Below are positions 23,962 to 31,306 of a stretch of DNA of 64,000 nt, piece by piece. Origin of the DNA: Pseudolabrys sp. (GTDB taxonomy: Bacteria > Pseudomonadota > Alphaproteobacteria > Rhizobiales > Xanthobacteraceae). The translations under genes and the position numbers were made by a program. Location: contig JARYIJ010000001.1 in the NCBI GenBank assembly GCA_029980465.1, positions 3,049,501 to 3,113,500 on the forward strand. The letters run 5' to 3'. The number at the start of each line of letters is the position of its first letter. Positions within the stretch are counted from its first letter, which is position 1. The notes under the pieces are model-generated. The model made no database searches and was not told the DNA's origin. It was given only the letters and a program-made list of their open reading frames with translations.

Positions 23962-25204
23962 GCTGAAGACGCTGCTTCGGCTGTTTGCGGATTTCGGCAC
24001 ATTCGCCCATCCGCATCAGCGCGAGCCGGAGGGCGACTGGCGCACCTGGCTCATGCTCGGCGGCCGCGGCGCGGGCAAGACGCGCGCCGGCGCCGGCTGG
24101 GTGAGGGACGTCGCGCTGTCCGAGCCGCAGGCGCGCATCGCGCTGATCGGCGAGACCGAGCACGACATCCGCGAGGTGATGATCGAGGGCGTCTCCGGCC
24201 TGCTGGCGGCGCATTCCGCCGCCGAGCGGCCGCAGTGGATCGCGTCGCGGCGGCGGCTCGAATGGAAAAACGGCGCGGTGGCGCAGGCCTTCTCGGGCGA
24301 CCAGCCGGAGAGCCTGCGCGGTCCGCAATTCTCGCACGCCTGGTGCGACGAGCTGGCGAAATGGAAGCGCGCCGGCGATGCCTGGGACATGCTCCAGTTC
24401 GCGCTGCGCCTCGGCGCGCGGCCGCGCGCGCTGGTCACGACGACGCCGCGGCCGCTGCCTTTGCTCAAGCGCCTGATGGCGGACCCGGCGACGGTCGTGA
24501 CGCGCGCCGCGACGCACGCCAACGCCTACAATCTGGCGCCGGATTTTCTCGGCCACGTGCTCGACCGCTACGGCGGCACGCGGCTCGGCCGCCAGGAGAT
24601 CGGCGGCGAGATCGTCGAGGAGCGCGCCGACGCGCTGTGGTCGCGGCCGCTGATCGAGGACAACCGCGTCGCGCCGGCGACGCCGGCCGACCTGAAACTG
24701 TCACGCGTCGTCGTCGCGGTCGATCCGCCGGTGTCGGCGGGAAAGCGCGCCGACTGCTGCGGCCTGATCGCCGCCGGGCGCACCGATGAGGGAGTGGTCT
24801 ATGTGCTGGCTGACGAGACTTGCGCAGGACTTTCGCCGCAAGGCTGGGCGCGCAAGGCAGTGGCTCTGTGGCACCGCCTGGCCGCGGATCGTCTCGTGGT
24901 GGAGGTCAATCAGGGCGGCGACATGGTTCGGGCGGTGATCGGCGAGGTCGATCCCGCGGTGCCGGTCGTGCCGGTGCGCGCCTTCCGCGGCAAGTACCTG
25001 CGCGCCGAGCCGGTGGCGCATCTGTACGAGCAGGGCCGCGTCAAGCACGCCGGCGTGTTTCCGCAGCTCGAGGATGAAATGTGCGACTTCGGCCCGGACG
25101 CCCTGTCGTCGGGCCGCTCGCCCGACCGCCTCGACGCGCTGGTGTGGGCGGTGACGTCGCTCAGCTTCGGCGCGCGGGTGATGCCGCGGGTGAGGGGGCT
25201 TTGA
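23891..25204 (+). CDS. GTA g2, large terminase subunit (TerL)
   Basis: About 437 residues. ATPase Walker A G-G-R-G-A-G-K-T at 57-64, Walker B around A-W-C-D-E-L-A. The nuclease domain has V-V-V-A-V-D-P-P-V-S-A-G and later V-E-V-N-Q-G-G-D-M-V. It cuts and pumps DNA into proheads; in GTAs it packages host DNA without a specific pac site. The ATG at 23891 lies inside g1, coupling the two. Intact, with no missing motif. Confidence 0.92.
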   Translation: MSLRDALIRLSRANLLPCLFATIELKTLLRLFADFGTFAHPHQREPEGDWRTWLMLGGRGAGKTRAGAGWVRDVALSEPQARIALIGETEHDIREVMIEGVSGLLAAHSAAERPQWIASRRRLEWKNGAVAQAFSGDQPESLRGPQFSHAWCDELAKWKRAGDAWDMLQFALRLGARPRALVTTTPRPLPLLKRLMADPATVVTRAATHANAYNLAPDFLGHVLDRYGGTRLGRQEIGGEIVEERADALWSRPLIEDNRVAPATPADLKLSRVVVAVDPPVSAGKRADCCGLIAAGRTDEGVVYVLADETCAGLSPQGWARKAVALWHRLAADRLVVEVNQGGDMVRAVIGEVDPAVPVVPVRAFRGKYLRAEPVAHLYEQGRVKHAGVFPQLEDEMCDFGPDALSSGRSPDRLDALVWAVTSLSFGARVMPRVRGL

Positions 25205-25210
25205 ATTGAT

Positions 25211-25582
25211 ATGCCTTACATTCACGAGCAATGGCTCGCTCATCAGCTCAAGCGCTGGATGAGACACGACGCACATCGTTTCTTACCGCGACGGCTTGTT
25301 GCTACAGAGTCGAAATTCGATCCGAACCAACCGCGTGTGCCGGCCGGCAATCCTGATGGCGGGCAATGGACGGGCGAGGAAACGACAACACAACTGTCGG
25401 CACGAACGAGGACGCAACTCGCTACAAGAATATCGTCGACTAGGCAGGAAGAGTGCGATCTGCAATATCGGCAGGACACCTTTAAGTGTAACCTTATCGG
25501 GACGGCGGCCTGTTGGCGGCAAGCGAACTTCCGATACGCTCAATGTATGATTGGCGGTTACGTCCCGCCGCTTTATTTTTGA
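25211..25582 (+). CDS. GGQWT-module A: putative toxin/effector
   Basis: 123 residues, lower GC than its neighbours. Residues 12-24 (Q-L-K-R-W-M-R-H-D-A-H-R-F) and 37-54 (F-D-P-N-Q-P-R-V-P-A-G-N-P-D-G-G-Q-W-T) are shared with three other genes in this locus. The last 44 residues hold Cys82, 93, 101 and 112 (C-x10-C-x7-C-x10-C) with Q-A-N-F-R-Y-A-Q-C and a P-P-L-Y-F end. The gene at 36949 has the same C-terminal pattern. It sits 6 bases after terL and 9 bases before a DUF6968 gene. I infer a small effector with a delivery N-terminus; activity unknown. It could instead be a particle component. Confidence 0.6.
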   Translation: MPYIHEQWLAHQLKRWMRHDAHRFLPRRLVATESKFDPNQPRVPAGNPDGGQWTGEETTTQLSARTRTQLATRISSTRQEECDLQYRQDTFKCNLIGTAACWRQANFRYAQCMIGGYVPPLYF

Positions 25583-25591
25583 GGTTCATCG

Positions 25592-25930
25592 ATGCCGCCC
25601 ATTGCAGCCCGAGTTCTGACGCTCACAGCAAGTGGAACGCGCGTACATATAGGCGTGAGTATTTTCGCGCCGGTCAAAACTGCTGAAGGATCGTGGGGTT
25701 GCCGATATATCGTGAGCTGGCCTGATCAGCCCTCCGATCGCACCGTTTATGGTTTCGATTCGATTCAAGCGGTTGTGCATGCACTGCAATCGATCGGAGC
25801 CGAAATCTACACCAGCAATTACCACAAGGCGGGGCAGCTATCCTGGGATCCGCCGCACAAGGGATATGGCTTTCCCGTGGTGCCGACGTTCAGGAACCTG
25901 CTGGTGGGCGAGGACGCCAGGCATCTCTGA
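25592..25930 (+). CDS. DUF6968 family protein, putative immunity partner A
   Basis: 112 residues with W-G-C-R-Y-I-V-S-W-P, then Y-G-F-D-S-I-Q-A-V-V-H-A-L-Q-S-I-G-A-E-I-Y and G-Y-G-F-P-V-V. The gene at 37368 has the same three blocks (W-I-C-R-F-E-I-G-W-P; A-L-Q-M-I-G-A-E-T-Y; G-Y-G-F-P-V). Both follow genes with the same Cys-rich C-terminus, so the two-gene units are paralogous. DUF6968 has no known function; immunity is inferred from context. Confidence 0.65.
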   Translation: MPPIAARVLTLTASGTRVHIGVSIFAPVKTAEGSWGCRYIVSWPDQPSDRTVYGFDSIQAVVHALQSIGAEIYTSNYHKAGQLSWDPPHKGYGFPVVPTFRNLLVGEDARHL

Positions 25931-25935
25931 AGGAT

Positions 25936-26060
25936 GCGTCCCGGGCGCAGCGCAACGCGAAGCGGTGCGCTGCTGAACCGGGACCCCGCTGCAAATTAAA
26001 ATCTGGAACAGTCCCGGTTTCTGCGGAGCAGCGTTTCACGCCGCACCGCGCCCGGGACAC
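25936..26060. repeat. GTCCCGGG-family repeat, copy 2
   Basis: Begins GCGTCCCGGGCGCAGCGC and ends GCGCCCGGGACAC, an inverted pair enclosing GGGACCCC and TCCCGG cores. It fills the gap between module A and the portal gene. Confidence 0.6.
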
Positions 26061-26116
26061 CTCAATCTTTCATTCGGCAGGCGTTCCGAACCGTGAACCT
26101 GTCAGAAGGTGATGTC

Positions 26117-27319
26117 GTGCTCCGTTATTTCAGAAATCTGCTGACCCCACCTGAAACCAAAGCCTCGCGCACCGCGAGGCTTTTTGCTTTCGAGAGCGGC
26201 GGCCGGGCGCGCTGGACGCCGCGCGACTACGCGGCGCTGGCGCGCGAGGGTTATCAGAAGAACGCCATCGTGCATCGCGCGGTGCGGCTGGTCGCCGAGT
26301 CGATCGGCGGGGTGACGTGGCTCTTGTTCGACGGCGACGCCGAGCAGGCGGCGCATCCGCTGCTCGACCTGATCGCGCGGCCCAATCCGCGCCAGGACGG
26401 CGGGGCATTGCTCGAGGCCGTCACCGCGCATCTGCTGCTCGCGGGCAACGCCTATATCGAGGCCGTGTCGCTCGAGACGCAGGGAACGGCCGACGTGCGC
26501 GAGCTCTACGCGCTGCGGCCCGACCGCATGACGATGGTGCCGGGGCCGGATGGTTGGCCTGAGGCCTACGACTACGCCATCGGCGCGCGCATGGTGCGTT
26601 TCCACCAGGCTGGCGAGCTGCCGCCGATTCTGCATCTCACCCTGTTCAATCCGCTCGACGACCATTACGGGCTGGCGCCGCTCGAAGCCGCCGCCATCGC
26701 CGTCGACACCCACAACAGCGCGGCGAAGTGGAACAAGGCGCTGCTCGACAACGCGGCGCGGCCGTCCGGCGCGCTGGTCTATGCCGGCCCGGACGGGCAG
26801 GTGCTGTCGGACGCGCAGTTCGAACGTCTCAAGGCCGAGCTGGCCGACCAGTATGCCGGCGCTACCAATGCCGGGCGGCCGCTGCTGCTCGAGGGCGGGC
26901 TCGACTGGAAGGCGATGTCGCTCACGCCCAAGGACATGGACTTCATGGAGGCGAAGCACGCCGCGGCGCGCGAGATCGCGCTGGCCTTCGGCGTGCCGCC
27001 GATGCTGCTCGCCATCCCCGGCGACAACACCTATTCGAACTACCAGGAGGCGAACCGCGTGTTCTGGCGTCAGACCGTGCTGCCGCTGGCGAACCGCATC
27101 GGCACGGCGCTGACGCAATGGCTGTCGCCGGCGTTCGGCGAGCGCAATGGATCGAATCTGCGGCTCGCGATCGACACCGACCGCATCGAGGCGCTGGCGT
27201 CCGACCGCGCCGCGCTGTGGGAGCGCGTGACGAAAGCGCCGTTCCTCACGCTCAACGAGCAGCGGCTCGCGGTCGGCTACGGCGCGATCGAGAGCGGCGA
27301 CGTGATAGCGCGGCCTTAG
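26117..27319 (+). CDS. GTA g3, portal protein
   Basis: About 400 residues, HK97-type portal: W-T-P-R-D-Y-A-A-L-A-R-E-G, then N-A-I-V-H-R-A-V-R-L-V-A-E-S, then L-L-D-L-I-A-R-P-N-P, and late G-V-P-P-M-L-L-A-I-P-G-D-N-T-Y-S-N-Y. It forms the 12-mer DNA gate at the capsid vertex. AGAAGG 7 bases upstream favours the GTG at 26117 (V-L-R-Y-F-R-N-L-L) over the GTG at 26093. A terminator-like hairpin lies in codons ~16-23. Intact. Confidence 0.92.
   Translation: MLRYFRNLLTPPETKASRTARLFAFESGGRARWTPRDYAALAREGYQKNAIVHRAVRLVAESIGGVTWLLFDGDAEQAAHPLLDLIARPNPRQDGGALLEAVTAHLLLAGNAYIEAVSLETQGTADVRELYALRPDRMTMVPGPDGWPEAYDYAIGARMVRFHQAGELPPILHLTLFNPLDDHYGLAPLEAAAIAVDTHNSAAKWNKALLDNAARPSGALVYAGPDGQVLSDAQFERLKAELADQYAGATNAGRPLLLEGGLDWKAMSLTPKDMDFMEAKHAAAREIALAFGVPPMLLAIPGDNTYSNYQEANRVFWRQTVLPLANRIGTALTQWLSPAFGERNGSNLRLAIDTDRIEALASDRAALWERVTKAPFLTLNEQRLAVGYGAIESGDVIARP
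26162..26185 (+). terminator. Terminator-like hairpin inside the portal coding sequence
   Basis: GCCTCGCG (26162-26169), loop CAC, CGCGAGGC (26173-26180), then TTTTT. Three A before the stem could extend pairing. It encodes K-A-S-R-T-A-R-L-F, a variable part of the protein, about 45 bases into the gene. Confidence 0.65.
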
Positions 27320-27321
27320 AG

Positions 27322-27619
27322 TCTGACTCGAAAAGAGCTCGTCAAAATCAACGATGTGTCCCGGACGCGGTGCAGCACAAGCCGTCAGCGCGTTTACGCG
27401 CGTCTTCGACGCGCTATGGCGAAGTGGTGCACCGCAGAGCCGGGACCCCGGTTAGATGCAAAGAAATCGGGGTCCCGGGTCTGCAGCGCATCGTTTCACA
27501 GCGAAAGTCGGATCTATCCGACTTTCGCCAAGTCTTTGAACGTGCAGGTCGGATTCATCCGAACTGCAATGCTGCGCCCGGGACACGAGCTTGAAAACCC
27601 GGAATCATTTCCGGTCAGA
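27322..27619. repeat. GTCCCGGG-family repeat, copy 3 (longest, with TCTGACTCGAAAAGAG ends)
   Basis: Framed by TCTGACTCGAAAAGAGCTC at the left and CCGGAATCATTTCCGGTCAGA at the right, as in copy 1. Inside is an extra segment with GTCGGAT...ATCCGAC-type inverted arms near 27500-27520. The 27320-27722 gap contains only this element and no gene. Confidence 0.65.
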
Positions 27620-27722
27620 CCCTTAGGTGAGCATCATTTCAGATCGAACAGGTTGGGCCACAAATTCCGCTTCATCTCTCTCCATGAGGAGAGGGAGCGG
27701 CCCTGTGCCAGAGGGATCAGCG

Positions 27723-28061
27723 TCACTGCGACTCCGGCGTCACCACCTGTTTGTGCTCGATGGCGAATTCGCCGAAGCAGCCGGCGATGACGGCGGAATA
27801 GACGTCCTCGCCGGACCGGATGTCGCTCATGCAGTCGGATGGCTTGTAGGACTCGGTGAAGGTGAAATAGCCGCCGCTGTTGCTCGTCGTCGTGTACTTG
27901 CCGTCGAGCGTCACCTTGGCGTTCGGCTCGGTGTGGCCTTCGATGCGCAGATGGCCGTTCTCGAAGCGCGAGATGTTGATGCGAATGTCGGCGCGCGCCG
28001 GCGCGGCAAGAGCCGCGGCCAGCGCCAGCGCGCCGAAAAGAACCAATGACTGTTTCAGCAT
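27723..28061 (-). CDS. Antisense secreted hypothetical protein
   Basis: 112 residues, signal peptide K-Q-S-L-V-L-F-G-A-L-A-L-A-A-A-L cut after A-R-A. The mature part (R-I-N-I-S-R-F-E-N-G-H-L-R-I-E-G-H-T) looks beta-rich, followed by Y-F-T-F-T-E and a Cys pair. Family not recognised. It runs opposite to the GTA genes between portal and g3.5, so it must have its own promoter in 28062-28122. Confidence 0.65.
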   Translation of the reverse strand: MLKQSLVLFGALALAAALAAPARADIRINISRFENGHLRIEGHTEPNAKVTLDGKYTTTSNSGGYFTFTESYKPSDCMSDIRSGEDVYSAVIAGCFGEFAIEHKQVVTPESQ

Positions 28062-28122
28062 GTCGGTGCACCCCGTCATGCCGCCCGTTCCCTCTATGTA
28101 ACCGGCCCGGCCGAAACCCGCA

Positions 28123-28305
28123 ATGATTGATGACGTGATCGGCATTTTCGCTGCGCGCGGCGATCTGGCGCACCTGGCGCTGCTGCTGTGGGCGGTGACG
28201 GCGAGCGGGCTTGCCGTCTTCGCGCTGCGCGAGATGGCGGCGGCGCAGCGGCGTTTCGACGATTTCGTGCGTGAGCTGGCGCGATTCAACGACAGAGCCG
28301 GCTGA
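28123..28305 (+). CDS. Small membrane protein in the GTA g3.5 position
   Basis: 60 residues with one transmembrane helix (H-L-A-L-L-L-W-A-V-T-A-S-G-L-A-V-F-A-L) and a charged C-terminal helix (R-R-F-D-D-F-V-R-E-L-A-R-F). Position between portal and protease corresponds to the small orfg3.5 of RcGTA, but sequence identity cannot be claimed. Confidence 0.6.
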   Translation: MIDDVIGIFAARGDLAHLALLLWAVTASGLAVFALREMAAAQRRFDDFVRELARFNDRAG

Positions 28306-28311
28306 CTTTTG

Positions 28312-28380
28312 CGCACCCTGGGTTTGGAACGATCCCGGGCTGCGGCGCAGCGTTTCACGCTGCACCGCGCGCGGGACAAG
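28312..28380. repeat. GTCCCGGG-family repeat, short copy 4
   Basis: Contains GATCCCGGGCTGCGGCGCAGCG and CGCGCGGGACA, a shortened and diverged copy lying between two small genes. Confidence 0.45.
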
Positions 28381-28395
28381 CGATCGGGAGACGAC

Positions 28396-28572
28396 ATGGA
28401 CAATTTGCATACCGTGATGCGTTCGATCCGCGGCGAGCACAGGGCGGAGCAGAAGAGCCGCCGCGACCACATGACCGTGTTCCGCGAATTTCTCGACCAC
28501 CTCGACCGCGCCACGCGGCGCAAGCCGCCATCGCGTGCGGCGCGCAAGGCGAAGGCGAGGCGGAAGCGCTGA
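28396..28572 (+). CDS. Small basic hypothetical protein
   Basis: 58 residues, H-R-A-E-Q-K-S-R-R-D-H-M-T-V-F-R-E-F-L-D-H-L, ending in a Lys/Arg-rich tail. Codon use fits the GTA genes. No family known; could bind DNA or assist head assembly. It is between g3.5 and the protease. Confidence 0.5.
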   Translation: MDNLHTVMRSIRGEHRAEQKSRRDHMTVFREFLDHLDRATRRKPPSRAARKAKARRKR

Positions 28573-28582
28573 CTGCCGACTC

Positions 28583-28733
28583 GTGTCCCGGGCGCGATGC
28601 AACACCATAGCGCGGCGAAGACCCTCGTGAACGCGCTTATGGTGTTGCATCGCTGAACCGGGACCCAGCTTTCTTCAACCGGGGTCCCGGGTCTGCGGAC
28701 GCAGCGTTCCACGCTGCGCCGCGCCCGGGACAC
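28583..28733. repeat. GTCCCGGG-family repeat, copy 5
   Basis: GTGTCCCGGGC at the left and GCCCGGGACAC at the right are exact inverted ends. GCAACACCATA...TATGGTGTTGC arms and GGGACC/GGTCCCGGG cores lie inside. It sits 16 bases before the protease gene. Confidence 0.65.
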
Positions 28734-28749
28734 GCATTTTGGCGGTCCC

Positions 28750-29388
28750 ATGCTCGCACCCCATCCCCATCCCGACGCGGCGGCGTTGTTCGCCAAGCCG
28801 ACGACGATCGATCCCGACGGCACCGTGACCGGCTACGCCTCGGTGTTCGGCGCCATCGACCAGGCGCGCGACGTGGTGATGCCCGGCGCGTTCCGCCTGA
28901 CGCTGGCGCAGCGCGGCCTGCGCCGCATCCCGATGCTGTTCCAGCACGATCCGTCCGAGCCGATCGGCATCTGGCTCGACTTGCGCGAGGACGGCCACGG
29001 CCTGTTCGCGCGCGGCCGTCTCATCCCCGAGGTGGCGCGCGCCCGCGAGCTCTACGCGCTGATCAAGGCCGGCGCCATCGACGGGCTGTCGATCGGCTTC
29101 AAGACCGTGAAGGGCCGCATCGACCCGAAGACGCGGGTGCGCAAGCTCGACGCCGTCGAGCTGTGGGAGATCTCCGTCGTGACGTTCCCGCTCAACGCCG
29201 GCGCCCGCGTCCACGCAGTGAAGGAGGCGGGCGCGGAGCCGGAGGAGCGGCTGCTGCGGCGCTATCCGCGATTCTCGTTCGCACGGGCGAGGGCGGAACG
29301 GGAGTGGGGCGCGATCGGCGACGTTGGCGCGCGAGCCGTCGAGGACGCTCCGATGCGGCGGCGCCCTCGACCGGAGGCGCGCCGATGA
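28750..29388 (+). CDS. GTA g4, HK97-family prohead protease
   Basis: 212 residues: G-Y-A-S-V-F-G-A-I-D, then M-L-F-Q-H-D-P-S-E-P-I-G with the catalytic His, and D-G-L-S-I-G-F with the catalytic Ser. It trims capsid N-termini and scaffolding during head maturation. The last ~40 residues are Arg-rich and unlike the family core. Its TGA overlaps the ATG of module B (ATGA), so the protease and that effector are translationally coupled. Confidence 0.9.
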   Translation: MLAPHPHPDAAALFAKPTTIDPDGTVTGYASVFGAIDQARDVVMPGAFRLTLAQRGLRRIPMLFQHDPSEPIGIWLDLREDGHGLFARGRLIPEVARARELYALIKAGAIDGLSIGFKTVKGRIDPKTRVRKLDAVELWEISVVTFPLNAGARVHAVKEAGAEPEERLLRRYPRFSFARARAEREWGAIGDVGARAVEDAPMRRRPRPEARR

Positions 29389-30118
29389 CACCGTGGCTCG
29401 CCCGTGAGCAATTCCGCTGGCTGCGGCCGGATGCGCACCGTTTTGTCCGTCCCGACGCGGCGCGCTGGCAGCAGTCAAACCAACGGCTGTGGCAAGCGTC
29501 GCGCCATTGGGAAACCAGGTACAATTACAACCCCAGCCAGCCGCGCGTACCACGCGGCAATACCGGCGGCGGGCAATGGACCGACGACAGTAATGGCGGA
29601 GGCAGCAGCCTCGGCAGGATTCGCCTTGCAGGCGATATCCCGACCGGCGACTCGCCACCGGAAATCCCGAAAGAACGTCCGCCCAAATCGAGCGAAAGAA
29701 CATCCATCTTGAAAGCCGCCGCGAGGCGGCTGGCTGCCGGCGTGGCCTTCGATTTTCTTGTCGCGCGGGCGCCATGGATATTGGCAGAGCAGGCGCAGAT
29801 CCAGACGTACAATGACTCACCGAGGACCTCGAAGAACTGCAGTCGGAGATGTCAACGTGGCGTGCCGGAACGGATAGACATCATATCGTGGAGCAAACCT
29901 CCGCCGAGGAAGATGGATTTTCGAGAGAGGTTATTGACAGTTCGGACAATCTGGTTCGGATTCCACGGCTGAAACATCAGGAAATTACCGGCTGGTACCG
30001 GAGACCAAATCCAGATTTTGGTGGAGAAGCGCCGAGAGACTACTTGCGGGGCAGAAGCTGGGAAGTGCGGCGGGCAGTAGGCCTGGAGGCGTTGAGGCGG
30101 TTCGGAGTTCTCAAATGA
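29385..30118 (+). pseudogene. GGQWT-module B: toxin with frameshift before an HHIVEQ domain
   Basis: The N-terminal half (codons from 29385) has R-E-Q-F-R-W-L-R-P-D-A-H-R-F at 7-20, Q-P-R-V-P at 52-56 and G-G-Q-W-T at 62-66. At about 29820 the similarity moves by one base to a second frame, open to 30118. That frame encodes W-R-A-G-T-D-R-H-H-I-V-E-Q-T-S-A, D-N-L-V-R-I-P-R-L-K-H and D-Y-L-R-G-R-S-W, a domain I recall as a recurrent C-terminal toxin-like domain in Hyphomicrobiales. Without a frameshift, the first frame ends at 29972 in a nonsense tail. An ATG at 29849 could start the second part alone, but lacks a spaced ribosome site. Either a disabled toxin, a sequencing error or programmed -1 shifting. 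Confidence 0.65.
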
Positions 30119-30492
30119 AAAAAGCATTTGACGACCTTAAAGGTCGAACGGTCGAGCAATTGGTGGCCGAGTTCAAGGATGCCGGGATCGAGCAGTCGCA
30201 TGCAGAACTCTACGGCAAAATCTCGAAATACAATCGATTGTTTCACCGAATGGTGGCGATCCAGACGGAGCTGAAGAATCGCCCTGGCGATCAGCGTAGC
30301 GCGCTCGTGCCTCTGCTTGAGCATCCGAATCCACAGGTGCGCTGGATGGCGGCCGAGTGTCTGCTCGCGGTCGCGCCGCTCGCCTCGCGTCAGGTCCTGA
30401 AAGAGCTCGACGAGCGCAACATCTATCCGCAGGCGGCAGATGCCCGCGGCACGTTGTGGGCACTCGAACGCGGAACGCGCAAGCCTGAGTGA
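30115..30492 (+). CDS. DUF2019 protein, putative immunity partner B
   Basis: 125 residues, all-helical: L-V-A-E-F-K-D-A-G-I-E-Q-S-H-A-E, then N-R-L-F-H-R-M-V-A-I-Q-T-E-L, then L-L-E-H-P-N-P-Q-V-R-W-M-A-A-E-C-L-L-A-V, a HEAT-like repeat typical of DUF2019. DUF2019 proteins recur next to toxin genes as immunity proteins. The ATG overlaps the stop of the toxin C-terminal frame (ATGA), which fits a coupled toxin-immunity pair. The gene is intact although its partner is frameshifted. Confidence 0.75.
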   Translation: MKKAFDDLKGRTVEQLVAEFKDAGIEQSHAELYGKISKYNRLFHRMVAIQTELKNRPGDQRSALVPLLEHPNPQVRWMAAECLLAVAPLASRQVLKELDERNIYPQAADARGTLWALERGTRKPE

Positions 30493-30550
30493 TGCAGACG
30501 GCAACCGCGACCCGGTTCGTTTGCACGAGGGCCGGCGCCAACAGGCCCGC

Positions 30551-31156
30551 CTACCACGCCTCGTCCGGCATCGTCTCCTGACCGGCGAGGCACTGCGCCA
30601 TGAATTGCTCGCGCGTCACCTCGGGGCAGCCGCCCGTGAAGAGATCCCCGATGTCGGCGTTCTCGGCGCAATCCTTCGCCCAGGCGTCGCGCCACAGCGG
30701 CCATTTCGCGACACAGTAGCGTTGCCGCGCCGGATTGCCTGCGACGGCGGCGTGCTTGCCGCGCTTCGCCGCAGCCGGAGCGCCGGCGGTTGACGGCGGC
30801 GGCGCGCCGGTGCGCACCGCAGTCGCCGCCATGCCGCTGGTTTCCGTGCCGGTCATGTGGTTGCCGTCCGGCTGCAAGGTGAGCCGGACATTGGCGCCAA
30901 GGCTGTTGCGCAACGTGACGGTGCCGTTGGCGCAGGTCCAGGTCATCTGATTCCAGTCGTCCGCGACGGCAGCGCCTCCGGGCTTGATGTTGTAGGTCCA
31001 CGACATGCCGAGCGATGTCATGCGCCAGGTGCCGAGCACGCGCTGGCAGGAAGTGGCGGCCTTGACGGATTTGGTCGATTTGGCGTGCGTGACAGGCGGA
31101 AGCGCCACCGCGGCCAGCACGGACGCGATGACGAGCTTGCAAACTGTGTTTTGCAT
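30551..31156 (-). CDS. Antisense secreted hypothetical protein
   Basis: 201 residues, signal peptide ending T-H-A-K. A beta-rich middle (L-G-T-W-R-M-T-S-L-G-M-S-W-T-Y) has a lipocalin/META-like look, then D-G-N-H-M-T-G-T-E-T. Cysteines recur in the last third (Y-C-V-A-K-W, K-D-C-A-E-N, G-G-C-P-E-V, Q-C-L-A-G). No family assigned. Opposite to the GTA genes, between module B and the capsid gene. Confidence 0.65.
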   Translation of the reverse strand: MQNTVCKLVIASVLAAVALPPVTHAKSTKSVKAATSCQRVLGTWRMTSLGMSWTYNIKPGGAAVADDWNQMTWTCANGTVTLRNSLGANVRLTLQPDGNHMTGTETSGMAATAVRTGAPPPSTAGAPAAAKRGKHAAVAGNPARQRYCVAKWPLWRDAWAKDCAENADIGDLFTGGCPEVTREQFMAQCLAGQETMPDEAW

Positions 31157-31251
31157 CGGAATTGCCCCCCGTCGCCCCCGAGAAGCAGTCCGGCTGAAAA
31201 ACTAGCATTGGCAGAAAACGCCAACAAGGTTTGACCGCCACGTTTGAAATG

Positions 31252-31273
31252 GCCCGCCACCGGCGGGCTTTTT
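31252..31273 (+). terminator. Rho-independent terminator upstream of the capsid gene
   Basis: GCCCGCC (31252-31258), loop ACC, GGCGGGC (31262-31268), then TTTTT. On the plus strand, 34 bases before the capsid ATG. It would stop read-through from module B into the capsid gene. Confidence 0.85.
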
Positions 31274-31306
31274 CGTTTCCACCCGACATCAACCAGAGGA
31301 TAGAGA

